Source: Methanosarcina thermophila TM-1 (GTDB taxonomy: Archaea; Halobacteriota; Methanosarcinia; Methanosarcinales; Methanosarcinaceae). From it: 64,000 nucleotides of DNA. Below are positions 45,578 to 55,461 of this stretch, piece after piece. The notes below the pieces were generated by a model that made no database searches, was not told the origin of the DNA, and saw only the letters and a program-made list of their open reading frames with translations. Every line of letters begins with the position of its first letter. Position 1 is the first letter of the stretch. The stretch covers positions 2,680,908 through 2,744,907 of the forward strand of contig NZ_CP009501.1 in the NCBI RefSeq assembly GCF_000969885.1. Direction: 5' to 3'. The position numbers and the translations under genes were made by a program.

Positions 45578-45718
45578 ATTCTCCCTTTTAAATAGTAATG
45601 CCCTTTTAGTATTTACAGCTTAACCGTCCTTACATAATTATTCTGTAGATGCTCTTTTTTCTTATCATGGGATCTTGAAAGTTATTGTAGAATTTCCAGC
45701 GCTTTGCCCTGTATCAGA

Positions 45719-47821
45719 TTAAACAAGCCTGACATGGTTCTGGTCTGGGGAGAGCAGGTCTCCTCTCTGCTTCATTTTTCTTATATTCTCCTCGGCATGA
45801 GTTCGGTCTATCCCGTGCTCCTTTTCAGCTATAGCATAAACCTCTTCCAGAGGGGCTTTAGCTCCCGGATACTTTTCGCTCACTTTTTTGATTATCTCTT
45901 TTAGGATTTTTATCTTGTTTCTCTGGCTCATGCTTGTGCCAGATGCAATTATATCCGCATCAAGGGCTCCAGTTTCCGGGTCGACACCCACATTTTTCAA
46001 GCAGTTCATAACTATTCTGATAGTTCTTTTTGTGTCTTCAAGTGTAACTGTATTGCTCAGACGGACTCTTGCGCTTGCTTCCGAAAGACGGACAAGGGCT
46101 TCAAGCTGTCTGGCAGTTACAGGCACAGGGGTGTTTTTGCCCTCTCCTGTTTTTCGAAGGTCCGTATAAAACTTTATCAGATGAGCTCTGGCATCTTCTT
46201 CCATCACAGGAAATACATTCTTTCGAGCATATGCAACGTATTTTCGCATGAGATCTGCCTGTATCACAGGTTCGATCGCTTCCATTTCGGCGTCGACAAA
46301 GTCTTCCGTAATTTGGGAGCTGGGAAGTTTTTCTCGCTGCTCGAAGAGTTCTCCTGCATAATGGGACTGTAAAATGTGACTCGCTATCCTGCTGTCCTGA
46401 GCATAGTTAGGAGTGTCGAGCAAAACGAAGATAAGGTCAAATCGGGAAAGCAGTGCTGGCGGCATACTTATCTGCTCTGCAAGCCCTTCATACCGATCAA
46501 AACGCCCGTATTTCGGGTTTGCAGCTCCTAAAAGGGCGCAACGGGATTTTAAAGTTGCAATAATTCCAGCCTTGGCAATACTTATAGTCTGCTGTTCCAT
46601 TGCCTCGTGCAGGGCACTCTTATCCTCAGCTTTCATTTTATCCATTTCGTCAACCGCAGCAATCCCCATATCAGCCATGACAAGGGCACCACCTTCTATT
46701 GTCCATCTGCCGTCATTGAGGTCATCTTTTACGGCAGCCGCAGTCAGACCGCTTGCTGAGGCACTTCGCCCTGAAGTAAATACACCTCTTGGAGAAAGTT
46801 TGACCACATAGCGCAGGAGCTGGGATTTTGCGATTCCGGGGTCTCCTACAAGCATAATATGAATATCGCCCCTTATCCTGGAGCCATCAGGAAGGTTTTT
46901 TACAACACCAGAGAACAATTGAAGGGCAAGAGCTTCCTTTATATCCTCGTACCCATAGATTGAGGGCGCAACCGAGTGGATAATCTTGTCATAAATTTCA
47001 GGGTCGCGGGAAAGCTCAAGAATCTTTTCTTCGTCCTCGGGGGTTATCTCAAGTTCATCGAAGTCCTTATCTAATTGTTCTATGGAGTTCGCTTCGAGTA
47101 CAAGATCATAGAAAGTGGATTTCCCATCTCTTAGGGTGCGCTGCCTGGATTTCAGGATTCCGTTAATTATTACCCTGTCTCCGGGAGTTACATTTCCTGT
47201 CAGGTCATCCTCGGAATCTACTTCAAGGCTCTGGGGCTGGGAACCTCCTTTTAGGTTTTCCGGTGATTCCTGAATCTGGAGTTTCTGAGCATCAACAAAA
47301 GTGGATTCTTCTATTATCACCTTAAAAGGTCCTTTCTTTCCACAGGTATCGTTTTCACAGCCTCCAAAAGGCTCCTCGAATTTGAAACTGTTTTGCTCCA
47401 CAATAGTCAGATGCCCGCATCTGAGGCACTGGAAAGCAGCCTTAGTAATTCTCGGTCTCACTTCGGTTGCTTTCCTTATCATACCCTCAACAGCAACAAA
47501 CCGGGATAGATGTTTGCTTCTGAGCTCCCTTATAGATACTCTGTTGGGGATTTTTACTATCCTTACATGAGCCTGTTCAAGGTTTTTCTCAACAGGAAGG
47601 TCGATTTCTTTCAGGGCAGCCTCAGCCGCCGGTATAAGTTCTCCTGGATGCTCAAGAAACTCTTTTGATAATTCTCGGTCAAATTTCTCGATGTCCGTAA
47701 AATCCACGATAAGGCTTCGCTGATCCGGATACTCGTTTGCAAGCTGGAGAATCTCATTCCAGTAGTAGTCTTTAAAAAACCTTTTTAGCTTTTCATCCCA
47801 CTTGCTTTCTCTTTCAGTCAT
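45719..47821 (-). CDS. mcm: Replicative helicase MCM
   Basis: A 700-residue single-type MCM. N-terminal domain with a zinc finger (CLRCG, then CENDTCGK, about 133-165), OB fold, AAA+ motor with Walker A GDPGIAKSQLL (about 337), Walker B VDEMDKM, the arginine finger LLSRFDLIF, and a winged-helix C-terminus (residues about 630-700). No intein. It unwinds DNA at the fork with GINS (the 22.3-kb gene) and Cdc45-like proteins. Confidence 0.97.
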   Translation of the reverse strand: MTERESKWDEKLKRFFKDYYWNEILQLANEYPDQRSLIVDFTDIEKFDRELSKEFLEHPGELIPAAEAALKEIDLPVEKNLEQAHVRIVKIPNRVSIRELRSKHLSRFVAVEGMIRKATEVRPRITKAAFQCLRCGHLTIVEQNSFKFEEPFGGCENDTCGKKGPFKVIIEESTFVDAQKLQIQESPENLKGGSQPQSLEVDSEDDLTGNVTPGDRVIINGILKSRQRTLRDGKSTFYDLVLEANSIEQLDKDFDELEITPEDEEKILELSRDPEIYDKIIHSVAPSIYGYEDIKEALALQLFSGVVKNLPDGSRIRGDIHIMLVGDPGIAKSQLLRYVVKLSPRGVFTSGRSASASGLTAAAVKDDLNDGRWTIEGGALVMADMGIAAVDEMDKMKAEDKSALHEAMEQQTISIAKAGIIATLKSRCALLGAANPKYGRFDRYEGLAEQISMPPALLSRFDLIFVLLDTPNYAQDSRIASHILQSHYAGELFEQREKLPSSQITEDFVDAEMEAIEPVIQADLMRKYVAYARKNVFPVMEEDARAHLIKFYTDLRKTGEGKNTPVPVTARQLEALVRLSEASARVRLSNTVTLEDTKRTIRIVMNCLKNVGVDPETGALDADIIASGTSMSQRNKIKILKEIIKKVSEKYPGAKAPLEEVYAIAEKEHGIDRTHAEENIRKMKQRGDLLSPDQNHVRLV

Positions 47822-47940
47822 ATCATTCTCTATCTGGCTTTAAGTAAAATTTTCATTTCTCATTACAAGATTTTTTGCTTAAAAAACTTTAAAAAAGTCA
47901 AAAATACATATAATAAATTGATGTAAGAACAGGTTTATTC

Positions 47941-48744
47941 TCATATGAACCTTTCCATGCTCTCCGAAATTTTTGGTTCTTGACCTCCGGACTCTTTTAA
48001 CGGATATCCCATTTTTCTCTCAATTCCTCTTATTACACCCCTTAAAGTCTGAACTTCCCTTGGAGTTAGTCCTGCTCTTCCGAGAATCCTCCGCAGCATC
48101 AGGAAAGTTTTATCTCTTTTATGAGGGCGATAATCGATTTCCTCCAGCAGTTTCTCCAAATGCTCATATAGAAGCTGGAGATCAAATCCATCGGCAAGCG
48201 GATTGTTCCCTCCTTCCAGATCAGAGAGTTCATAAAGCACCACTGCAACAGCATGTGAAAGATTCATAATTGGATAAATTTCGGAAGTCGGAATCGTTAT
48301 GAGCATATCGAAGCTTTTGAGCTCATCATTGCTAAAACCGTTGTCTTCGCGTCCGAAAAGAAGTGCAATTGTTCCGCTGTAACCTTTAAATTTCTCTTTG
48401 AGTTCTCTTGGAGTATAAAGTGGAAGACGTATGTGCTCTCCGGTTTTCAAACTTGTCACTCCGGTAGTCCCTATCCTCAGATCTGCACCTTTTACAGCCT
48501 CTTCAAGTGTAGAGGTAATTCTTGCCCTTTCAAGCACATCTCTTGCATGGGACGACATGGCTCTTGCCTCCCCTTCGAGTTTACAGGGATTTACAAGCAC
48601 AAGGTCGGTGTATCCGAAGTTTTTCATAGCTCTTGCTACAGATCCAACATTTCCCTGATACATGGGCTCTACAAGTATTACACGAATATCAAGTGACAAA
48701 TCTCTCAATCCTTTTTTAGAATTAGTTTTCAAGTGTGATTGCAT
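47941..48744 (-). CDS. TrmJ-type tRNA/rRNA 2'-O-methyltransferase (SpoU family)
   Basis: A 267-residue SPOUT methyltransferase with motif 1 NVGSVARAMKNFG (about 33-45), motif 2 LLFGREDNGFSNDEL (about 130) and motif 3 IYPIMNLSHAVAVVLYEL (about 155), which together form the knotted SAM site. Family members of this type modify C32 of tRNA. The tail extends about 80 residues past the knot. An alternative start near residue 20 is possible. Upstream of the siroheme gene region on the minus strand. Confidence 0.85.
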   Translation of the reverse strand: MQSHLKTNSKKGLRDLSLDIRVILVEPMYQGNVGSVARAMKNFGYTDLVLVNPCKLEGEARAMSSHARDVLERARITSTLEEAVKGADLRIGTTGVTSLKTGEHIRLPLYTPRELKEKFKGYSGTIALLFGREDNGFSNDELKSFDMLITIPTSEIYPIMNLSHAVAVVLYELSDLEGGNNPLADGFDLQLLYEHLEKLLEEIDYRPHKRDKTFLMLRRILGRAGLTPREVQTLRGVIRGIERKMGYPLKESGGQEPKISESMERFI

Positions 48745-49296
48745 CTACCATACAGACAGTCACACACATTTTGCAGCCCTTTCTTTTTTGTAATGTTCTT
48801 TCCGGTTGAACTCAGAAGCCTTATTTATCCTCCCAAATATATTAATCTTAAGTCCTTATTTATCTGAGCCAGGTTCATACCTGAAACTTTTCTGGGCTTC
48901 CTAAAGTTACTGCATTGAATTCCCTGGTTTTACCACAGGCTGGGTTACATCAGGGATGCAATTTTATATTGTTTCGAGCAGATATACTCTCTGGATCTGA
49001 AATCTTTTTTCGGACCCAAATTTACTTAGTCAGGAAAAACGCCGGAATATCGGATTCTTCACCTTCTGATGGGGGTTTAATTTTCAGGGGGCTGAAGTGG
49101 AATTCACTGTAATCTGCTAATTTACCCAGGAGCCAATTGGTTTTATGGAGTTAGCTTTACTTCCGATTTTCCGATATCGGTTTCAGATTAAAGAATATAG
49201 AAATATAAGGCACATAGCAATCGAATTGTGAAAAAAAGCTAAATGAATAAATTTTAAAATAGGCATGTAATTAATTGAGTTAGGGGGTGTATAAAT
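48745..49296. other. Intergenic region between trmJ and the siroheme gene
   Basis: About 550 bp with no gene recognised. It holds divergent promoters and AT-rich sequence with TATA-like stretches near 48836-48846 and 49195-49210. Confidence 0.5.
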
Positions 49297-49974
49297 ATGG
49301 TAAGTCGTGAATATGTGAAAGGTGACCTTCCAGAGAAAGCCGCAATCCTGCAAAGAGATGGTGAAACATATGCAATTGCTCCCCACATTCCAGGAGGAAT
49401 TGTATACCCGGAAACGCTCAGGAAGATAGCTGACATCGCAGAGAAATACGGGGCTGCTGCTCTGAAAATAACTTCAGCTCAGCGAATAGCAATTGTAGGG
49501 TTGAAAGAAGAAGATCTGGATGCGGCATGGGGAGAGCTGAATCTAAAACCCGGGGCTGCAATAGGGCTCTGTGTCCGGAGTATTAAAATCTGTCCCGGAA
49601 CTACCTTCTGCAAGAGGGGCAAGCAGGATGCTGTCGGGCTTGGGTTAAAGCTAGATGAAAAGTATCACGGGATGCAGCTTCCGTCCAAGTTCAAGATGGC
49701 GGTCTCCGGCTGCCCGAACTCGTGTTCCGAGCCTATGATAAAGGATATAGGGCTCATGGGCACGGCAAAAGGCTATACCCTGTCTGTAGGAGGCAGTGCA
49801 GGCCCGCGTCCAAGACTGGGAAATGTGGTAGCGAAGAATCTTACGGAAGAGCAGGCTCTAGAACTTGTCGAAAGAATAATTAACTTCTATAAGGGATATC
49901 CAAAGCAAAGAAGAATTGGAGAAGTAATTGACGAGATGGGACTTGAAAAATTCAAAGCCGAAGTAGGATTGTGA
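49297..49974 (+). CDS. Small siroheme sulfite/nitrite reductase-like protein
   Basis: A 225-residue protein of the low-molecular-weight siroheme reductase type. It contains a C-x5-C motif (CPGTTFC, about residues 108-114) and SGCPNSCSEP (C-x3-C, about 147-155), the four cysteines that bind the coupled 4Fe-4S-siroheme centre. It lacks a partner ferredoxin domain. Methanosarcina is known to have such a small sulfite reductase-like protein. Whether it reduces sulfite for assimilation or detoxification, or something else, is uncertain. Single gene followed by copy B of the hairpin repeat. Confidence 0.85.
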   Translation: MVSREYVKGDLPEKAAILQRDGETYAIAPHIPGGIVYPETLRKIADIAEKYGAAALKITSAQRIAIVGLKEEDLDAAWGELNLKPGAAIGLCVRSIKICPGTTFCKRGKQDAVGLGLKLDEKYHGMQLPSKFKMAVSGCPNSCSEPMIKDIGLMGTAKGYTLSVGGSAGPRPRLGNVVAKNLTEEQALELVERIINFYKGYPKQRRIGEVIDEMGLEKFKAEVGL

Positions 49975-50530
49975 AGAGCTCTCCCAAAACCGTTGCGCCG
50001 CTTGACCACGCCGTCATGCCGTTTTCGATAAAACCTTTTCTCAAAAGGTTTTTGATCAAACTTTTTTCTAAAAAGTTTGTGCCGCAACTGTTTTATGAAA
50101 AGGATTGTGAGGAGGCTTTCAATTTAATTTTTCTTTTCCTCACTTTTGCTTTTCATATTTTTTTAGTTTGATTTCTTACTTTCCAGACTGAAAAGGTTTT
50201 ATATAATTAATTTATAATTTATATTTTATAATTTAAATATTATATTTTCCAGTTTTACTTTTTTCTACCTCTCTTTGATTACTTCTATTCTTCTCATTTT
50301 ACTACTCAGTGGGCTTTTCTATATATTGCATTAATAAAGATAACGTTTAAATATAATAGATACAAAGACTTACAGAATATTCAAACCTTATGCAAACAGT
50401 CGCAGCGGTTATCATTCTGTCTTTATTATCATAGACGCATCATTGACATCTGTAACATGACAATTGTAAAAGCAATACTAGCTCCCAGTTTTTGATCTAT
50501 ACATAGGAGGAAGAAATTATTAGTGAGGAA
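49975..50530. other. Intergenic region upstream of hdrED
   Basis: Contains hairpin repeat copy B (49986-50116), then very AT-rich DNA (50190-50250), and a TATA-like box (TTTAAATATAATAG, 50346-50359). If that box is used the hdrED mRNA has an untranslated leader of roughly 150 nt. Confidence 0.6.
49986..50116 (-). repeat. Dispersed two-hairpin repeat, copy B
   Basis: On the plus strand: a GC-rich block (49991-50014), hairpin AAAACCTTTT - CTC - AAAAGGTTTT (50030-50052), hairpin CAAACTTTTT - TCT - AAAAAGTTTG (50057-50079), then GAAAAGGATTGTGAGGAGG (50097-50115). It is the reverse orientation of copy A and 11 bp downstream of the siroheme gene. Confidence 0.85.
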
Positions 50531-51313
50531 ATGGTTTATTTTTCTGGGCTCTCGGATGCACTGAGAATCACATTTGTCCAGATGATGATACTTAGCGCAA
50601 TAGCCATTGTGATTTTCTTATATGGTATGATTATTACCTTGCAGAAATGGGGGTCAGGAGCCACAGGTTACGCTCTTGAGCCTCAGGAAGGAAAGAGAGG
50701 AAGTGCAATCACATTCTTAAAGACCTGGTGGAAACAGGTAACTGAAAAATCTCCCCATGGTCATGGAAAGCCCATCCTTGAGATTCTCATTCTTGACATC
50801 CTTTTCCAGAGGAGAATTCTCAAGAGAAGCGGTCTTCGCTGGGTCATGCACATCTTGATTTTCGCGGGCTGGATGACCCTCTTTGCTCTATCAGGACTCA
50901 TGTTTTCAGTTGAATTGACTCATATGATCGGAATTGAACTCCCGTTTACCCCCCATATGTTTAGAGAATGGCTCTCCATTCCGAACTATATCTTCGGATA
51001 TATCCTGCTTATAGGGGTTCTTATAGCAATAGTAAGAAGACTGTTTGTATCTGAAGTCAGGGAAGCTTCTATTATGTATGATTGGGTTTTGATCGGAGTA
51101 GTTTTCTTAGTTACTATTTCCGGTTTTCTTGCTGATGGGATCCGAACAGGACTTATCTGGGACTTTGGGCTTGACCCCTCATTAGCTCCCCCAGCAGCAC
51201 TCTTCCATTCCGTAATTTCCCTGCTCTTCTGTATTGCATTTATTCCATACAGTAAATATATTCACATAATCGCCATACCGCTTGCATTACTTGCAAACAA
51301 AGGAGGCGAGTAA
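50531..51313 (+). CDS. hdrE: Heterodisulfide reductase subunit E (cytochrome b)
   Basis: A 260-residue integral membrane cytochrome with about five hydrophobic helices. It takes electrons from reduced methanophenazine via heme b and passes them to HdrD. Conserved histidines occur in the helices ([24 protein letters not shown]). A GGAGGAAG Shine-Dalgarno lies about 20 nt upstream of the ATG at 50531, so initiation could also be nearby. hdrD follows 4 nt after the stop. Confidence 0.95.
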
Positions 51314-51317
51314 TAAA

Positions 51318-52547
51318 ATGGCAAAACGTAACCCTTCAATCGATACAAAGAATCTCACTGCAGTCCAGCTTATGGAACTTGATGCCTGTGTTCGCTGCGG
51401 TGAATGTGTAAAATGGTGTCCAACTTATGCCGCTTCTGGCGAGAAGCCAGGATTAGCCCCTAGAGACAAGATCCTGCGCTGGAGGCAATACATGAACAAG
51501 TCCTACGGACTTAAGGCAAGGCTCTTTGGTCCGCAGGAAATCCCAATTTCAGAGCTTGAAGAATTCAAGGATGATGTGCACGGCTGTACTACCTGCGGTA
51601 TCTGTTCAACTGTCTGTGAAGCAGGCATTAACACCGTGGAACTCTGGGAATCTATGAGAGCAAACCTTGTAAAGAAAGGTATAGGTCCTTATGGGAAGCA
51701 GAACATGTTCCCGAAACTTATTGGGCAGTACCGCAACCCTTACATGAAGGATCAAAAAGACAGGCTTGCCTGGGTTCCCCCAGATGTGAAAATTGAAGAC
51801 AAAGCCGATATTGTCTACTTCACCGGCTGTACTGCAGGATATAATCAGCTCGCCTTAGCCTTTGCGACCTCACGTGTGCTCAACAAACTGGGTATTAAGT
51901 TTGCTATGCTTGGTGAAGATGAATGGTGCTGTGGCTCAGCCCTTATCAGGACAGGTCAGGCACATATCAATAACGTGCCCTACGAACTTGCGAAACACAA
52001 TGTTGAAGCTATCCAGAAGAAGGGTGCCAAGAAGGTCCTTTTTGCATGTGCAGGTTGTTTCCGCGCTGCAAAGGTCGACTGGCCCAGGCTTCTCGGCAAA
52101 GAGCTGCCTTTTGAGGTTGTCCACGTTTCAGAGTTCCTTGCAGGCTTGATAAAAGAAGGCAAAATTAAATGGGAGAAGTCTATTAACAAGACCGTTACTT
52201 ACCACGACCCCTGCCACCTTGGCCGTCACGTAGGCGTCTTTGATGCCCCCAGATATGTGCTATCCCACATTCCAGGTGTTAAGTTTGTCGAGATGGACAG
52301 AATAAAAGAATTCCAGCGCTGCTGTGGAGCTGGCGGTGGTGTAAAGGCAGGTCTCCCTGATCTTGCTATGGCAGTCGCAGAATCCAGGGTTAAGGATGCT
52401 CTTGATACCAAGGCAGATATCCTTTCCAGCTGCTGCCCATTCTGTAAGAGAAACCTGATGGATGGTCGGGACTCACTCAAAGTTGACCTTGTTGTCGAGG
52501 ACGTCATTGAGCTTGTTGCAGAGGCTCTGAACCTTGAGACTAAATAA
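51318..52547 (+). CDS. hdrD: Heterodisulfide reductase subunit D
   Basis: A 409-residue catalytic subunit from the ATG at 51318, preceded by AGGAGG. Two 4Fe-4S motifs ([11 protein letters not shown] and [11 protein letters not shown]) precede two CCG domains: [11 protein letters not shown] with CAGC, and [11 protein letters not shown] with CCPFC, which build the unusual cluster at the active site. It reduces CoM-S-S-CoB, the last step of methanogenesis. It faces the cytoplasm on HdrE. Confidence 0.97.
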
Positions 52548-52704
52548 CCGAAAGAAGTAAGCCTGGTAACTTCCAGCCTTCTTTATTTCCCCCCTTTTTT
52601 AATTTTTATATTTCTCTCTTTTCCAGGCTTTCTTTACTTCCCTTTTTTTATTTTACGCTATTTTATAGCAAGACTTAAATATCGACACTTCCTTCCCCTT
52701 AAAC

Positions 52705-53340
52705 ATGTATATGCCTTACGAATTTTTAGGGAAAATATTTGTAATCCTGGTATTATTTACACTGGCAGGAACCGGGATTGCCTTGATTATTGGGGCATAT
52801 TCATTCAAAAATCACAGAATTATTTTTCCGGGATTTGTATTGTTTACGCTTTATCTTTTCTATTCCCCTGCAAAATGGCTTTGTAAAGTTTTCAGGATAA
52901 GGGATACCCTTGTTGACGATATCCTCATTGATGTCCGAAACGCTGTTATGCATGATGATTTCCAGCAAGTTAAAGGTAAGAAAATTCTGCTCCTTCCTCA
53001 ATGTCTGCGCCATCCAAACTGTAAAGCAAGGTGTGATCCCATACACGGATATGAATGTAAACGATGTGGACTATGTGACATCTCAAAAATCTCCGAAGCT
53101 GCTGACAGGTGCAATTTCAAAGTTTTTATAGTGCCTGGAGGAAGTTTTGTTAAAAAGATTTTTAAGGAGTATAAGCCTGAAGCCTGCCTGGGAGTCGCCT
53201 GTTATAACGAGCTTTCCGAAAATATGCAGGCTGTATCCTTTGTTCCTGTGCAAGGCGTTCTTCTTCTAAGAGATGGATGCTTTAATACTGAAGCCAATGT
53301 TGAGGAAATCATTCAAAAAATGGAGATGTGTAATGTATAA
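52705..53340 (+). CDS. DUF116 membrane protein (1)
   Basis: A 211-residue protein with two N-terminal hydrophobic helices (about 8-30 and 38-55) and a soluble Cys-rich domain: LLPQCLRHPNCKARC, then CKRCGLCDI, GGSFVKKIF and LGVACYNEL. This is DUF116; the Cys pattern suggests a metal or iron-sulfur site. Function unknown. It lies 157 bp after hdrD and overlaps the next gene by 8 nt. Confidence 0.85.
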   Translation: MYMPYEFLGKIFVILVLFTLAGTGIALIIGAYSFKNHRIIFPGFVLFTLYLFYSPAKWLCKVFRIRDTLVDDILIDVRNAVMHDDFQQVKGKKILLLPQCLRHPNCKARCDPIHGYECKRCGLCDISKISEAADRCNFKVFIVPGGSFVKKIFKEYKPEACLGVACYNELSENMQAVSFVPVQGVLLLRDGCFNTEANVEEIIQKMEMCNV

Positions 53341-53953
53341 CATCATCGGAAAGGTTCTCTTCTATTTTATAATTGTCTCCCTTCTTCTTTCTGGTATAGC
53401 TCTGTTTGTCAGCAGACGAAGTCTGACGGGAAACATTTACCTTGCAGGTTTTTTTGCAAATGTGCTTGATTTCTTTTATCTGCCTTTAAGACAACTTTTC
53501 CTTAAATTTTCCGATACACGAATTCTGGATAAGTGGATGGCATCTCTGAAAAACCGAGCCTATAAGTCTGATTTTGCAAAAACAAAAAAGAGGATTCTTC
53601 TGGCTCCACACTGCATGCGGAGTCTTGACTGCCCGGCTTATTCTACTCAGACAGGGATACAGTGTAAATCCTGTGGAAAATGCGTCTTTACTCAACTGAA
53701 AAAAGATGCTGAGAAATATGGGTATAAATTATTCATTGTTACAGGTTCCTCTTTTATAAAGAATATCCTTAAAATGGAAGCTGCCGATGGTGTCCTTATG
53801 ATTGCCTGCGATTACGAAATCAACAAGGTAATGCGTGCCCTCAAAGGAAAAAACGTTGCAAGCTATGGTATTCCTATGGAAAGGGACGGCTGCTTCGGTA
53901 CCGAGGTGGATTACCAGAAAGTTTTGGATGTTTTTGAAATTTTTAAGAATTAA
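53333..53953 (+). CDS. DUF116 membrane protein (2)
   Basis: A 206-residue paralogue of the upstream gene, from the ATG at 53333 (MYNIIGKVLFYF), overlapping its neighbour's stop by 8 nt. The same layout: membrane helices near the N-terminus, then LAPHCMRSLDCPAY, CKSCGKC and GSSFIKNIL. Cys spacing is partly conserved. Pairing of two DUF116 genes suggests a heteromer. Role unknown. Confidence 0.85.
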   Translation: MYNIIGKVLFYFIIVSLLLSGIALFVSRRSLTGNIYLAGFFANVLDFFYLPLRQLFLKFSDTRILDKWMASLKNRAYKSDFAKTKKRILLAPHCMRSLDCPAYSTQTGIQCKSCGKCVFTQLKKDAEKYGYKLFIVTGSSFIKNILKMEAADGVLMIACDYEINKVMRALKGKNVASYGIPMERDGCFGTEVDYQKVLDVFEIFKN

Positions 53954-54173
53954 AAAAATAAGTAAAAATAAAGGGTTTTTATACTTTTCTTTCTTTTCAT
54001 ACCCTTTAATGAGAATTTATCTTTTTATCCTGACAATTTCCCCTTCTTTCGGCTTTCCTTTCCTCATTATATCGCAATTTTAAATTGATATCAACACCTT
54101 AAACTAGCTAATCTAGCTTAATTATATAAAATAGACTCAAGATACTCTGGATATTTTTAGAGGTGCTATTCGC

Positions 54174-55298
54174 ATGTATGACGTAATTATTATAGGTGGT
54201 GGTCCCTCCGGAGCCTCAGCCGGAAGAAGGGCAGGAAAACTTGGGCTGAAGACCCTGCTGCTTGAGAAGATGAAATTCCCCAGATATAAGCCCTGTGGCG
54301 GAGGACTTTCGGAGCATGCACTGTCTTATCTTGATTTCGAACTCCCTCAGGATATTGTTGAGTGGGAAGTCACAGGGGCAAATGTGATTTTTAGGGATCA
54401 GTCAATTGAAGTACATAAAGACCATCGCCTGTCTGTACTTGTCTCCAGGGATAAGTTTGATAATTTCCTTCTTGAAAAGGCAAAAGAAACAGGAATTGAA
54501 GTCCATACCGGAGAAAAAGCTCTTTGCTGCAGGGAAATGCCTGACTGCGTTGAGGTGGATACCAGCGAGGGCACATACCGGGCAAAATTTGCGATAATCT
54601 CGGAAGGCGCCCAGGGGGTTGTCAAAACCTGTGTGCGAACCACAGATAATAGAGAAGAGTATGGAATCTGTGTTGTCACTGAAGTTCCTGCGGATGAAAA
54701 AGAAATTGAAGAGCGTCTGGGAAAAACTGTAGAACTACACTTTGGCGTTGCTGGCGGGGGATATGGCTGGATCTTTCCTCACAGAACCTATTATTCTGTC
54801 GGTATTGGAGGGGTTATCAAGGATTTCCCGCATCCCAAAAAGTCCATGCTCGAGTTCCTGAAGAAAAATGGCTTTTCCGGAGAGTATAAACTTCATGGGC
54901 ATAAAATTCCCTGGGGAGGGATTAAGCGGAAAGTCGTGGGTTCAAGAGTCCTTCTAAGTGGAGATGCTGCTGGATATGTAGATTCTTTCTTGGGTGAGGG
55001 GATTGCCTATGCAATCTGTTCAGGGCAGTTTGCGGCTGATGTAATCGCAGAAATTTGCTTGCAAGGCAAAAGCCTTAAAGATCTGAGCAGATATGAGGCT
55101 CTCTGCCAAGCAGAATTTGGGACTCATCTCAAGTATTCATTTATATTTTCCAGGATAATGCACCGTCTTCCTGATCGGGCATTTAAGATCTTCACATCAG
55201 GTGATAAAATGATCAATAAGTATCTTGAGGTTGTGGATTACAAAATTGACTATAAGGATTACCTGCACTGGGTTCTCCTGAATTTTAAACTTAAGTAA
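54174..55298 (+). CDS. Geranylgeranyl reductase family FAD protein (1)
   Basis: A 374-residue flavoprotein. FAD-binding dinucleotide fold IIIGGGPSGASAGRRAG, the family motif PRYKPCGGGLS (about 38-48), YGWIFP in the active-site region and VLLSGDAAGYVD. Family members hydrogenate prenyl chains of archaeal lipids or quinones. The nearest downstream gene is a paralogue 164 bp away. Its position just past hdrED and the DUF116 pair makes methanophenazine a plausible substrate, but this is inference. Confidence 0.85.
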   Translation: MYDVIIIGGGPSGASAGRRAGKLGLKTLLLEKMKFPRYKPCGGGLSEHALSYLDFELPQDIVEWEVTGANVIFRDQSIEVHKDHRLSVLVSRDKFDNFLLEKAKETGIEVHTGEKALCCREMPDCVEVDTSEGTYRAKFAIISEGAQGVVKTCVRTTDNREEYGICVVTEVPADEKEIEERLGKTVELHFGVAGGGYGWIFPHRTYYSVGIGGVIKDFPHPKKSMLEFLKKNGFSGEYKLHGHKIPWGGIKRKVVGSRVLLSGDAAGYVDSFLGEGIAYAICSGQFAADVIAEICLQGKSLKDLSRYEALCQAEFGTHLKYSFIFSRIMHRLPDRAFKIFTSGDKMINKYLEVVDYKIDYKDYLHWVLLNFKLK

Positions 55299-55461
55299 CC
55301 GAATTGATAAAAACTTCTTAAGAGTTTTAACTTTTCAGGTATTCTTTTTCTTTCCTTTACCTTTTTATCACTCCAGCTTTAATATATTTTGAGGGCAGAT
55401 TATTTCTAGGTTATTTCTATTTGTATATGAATGCCCCTATTCCATAACTAGGTGTCTTACA

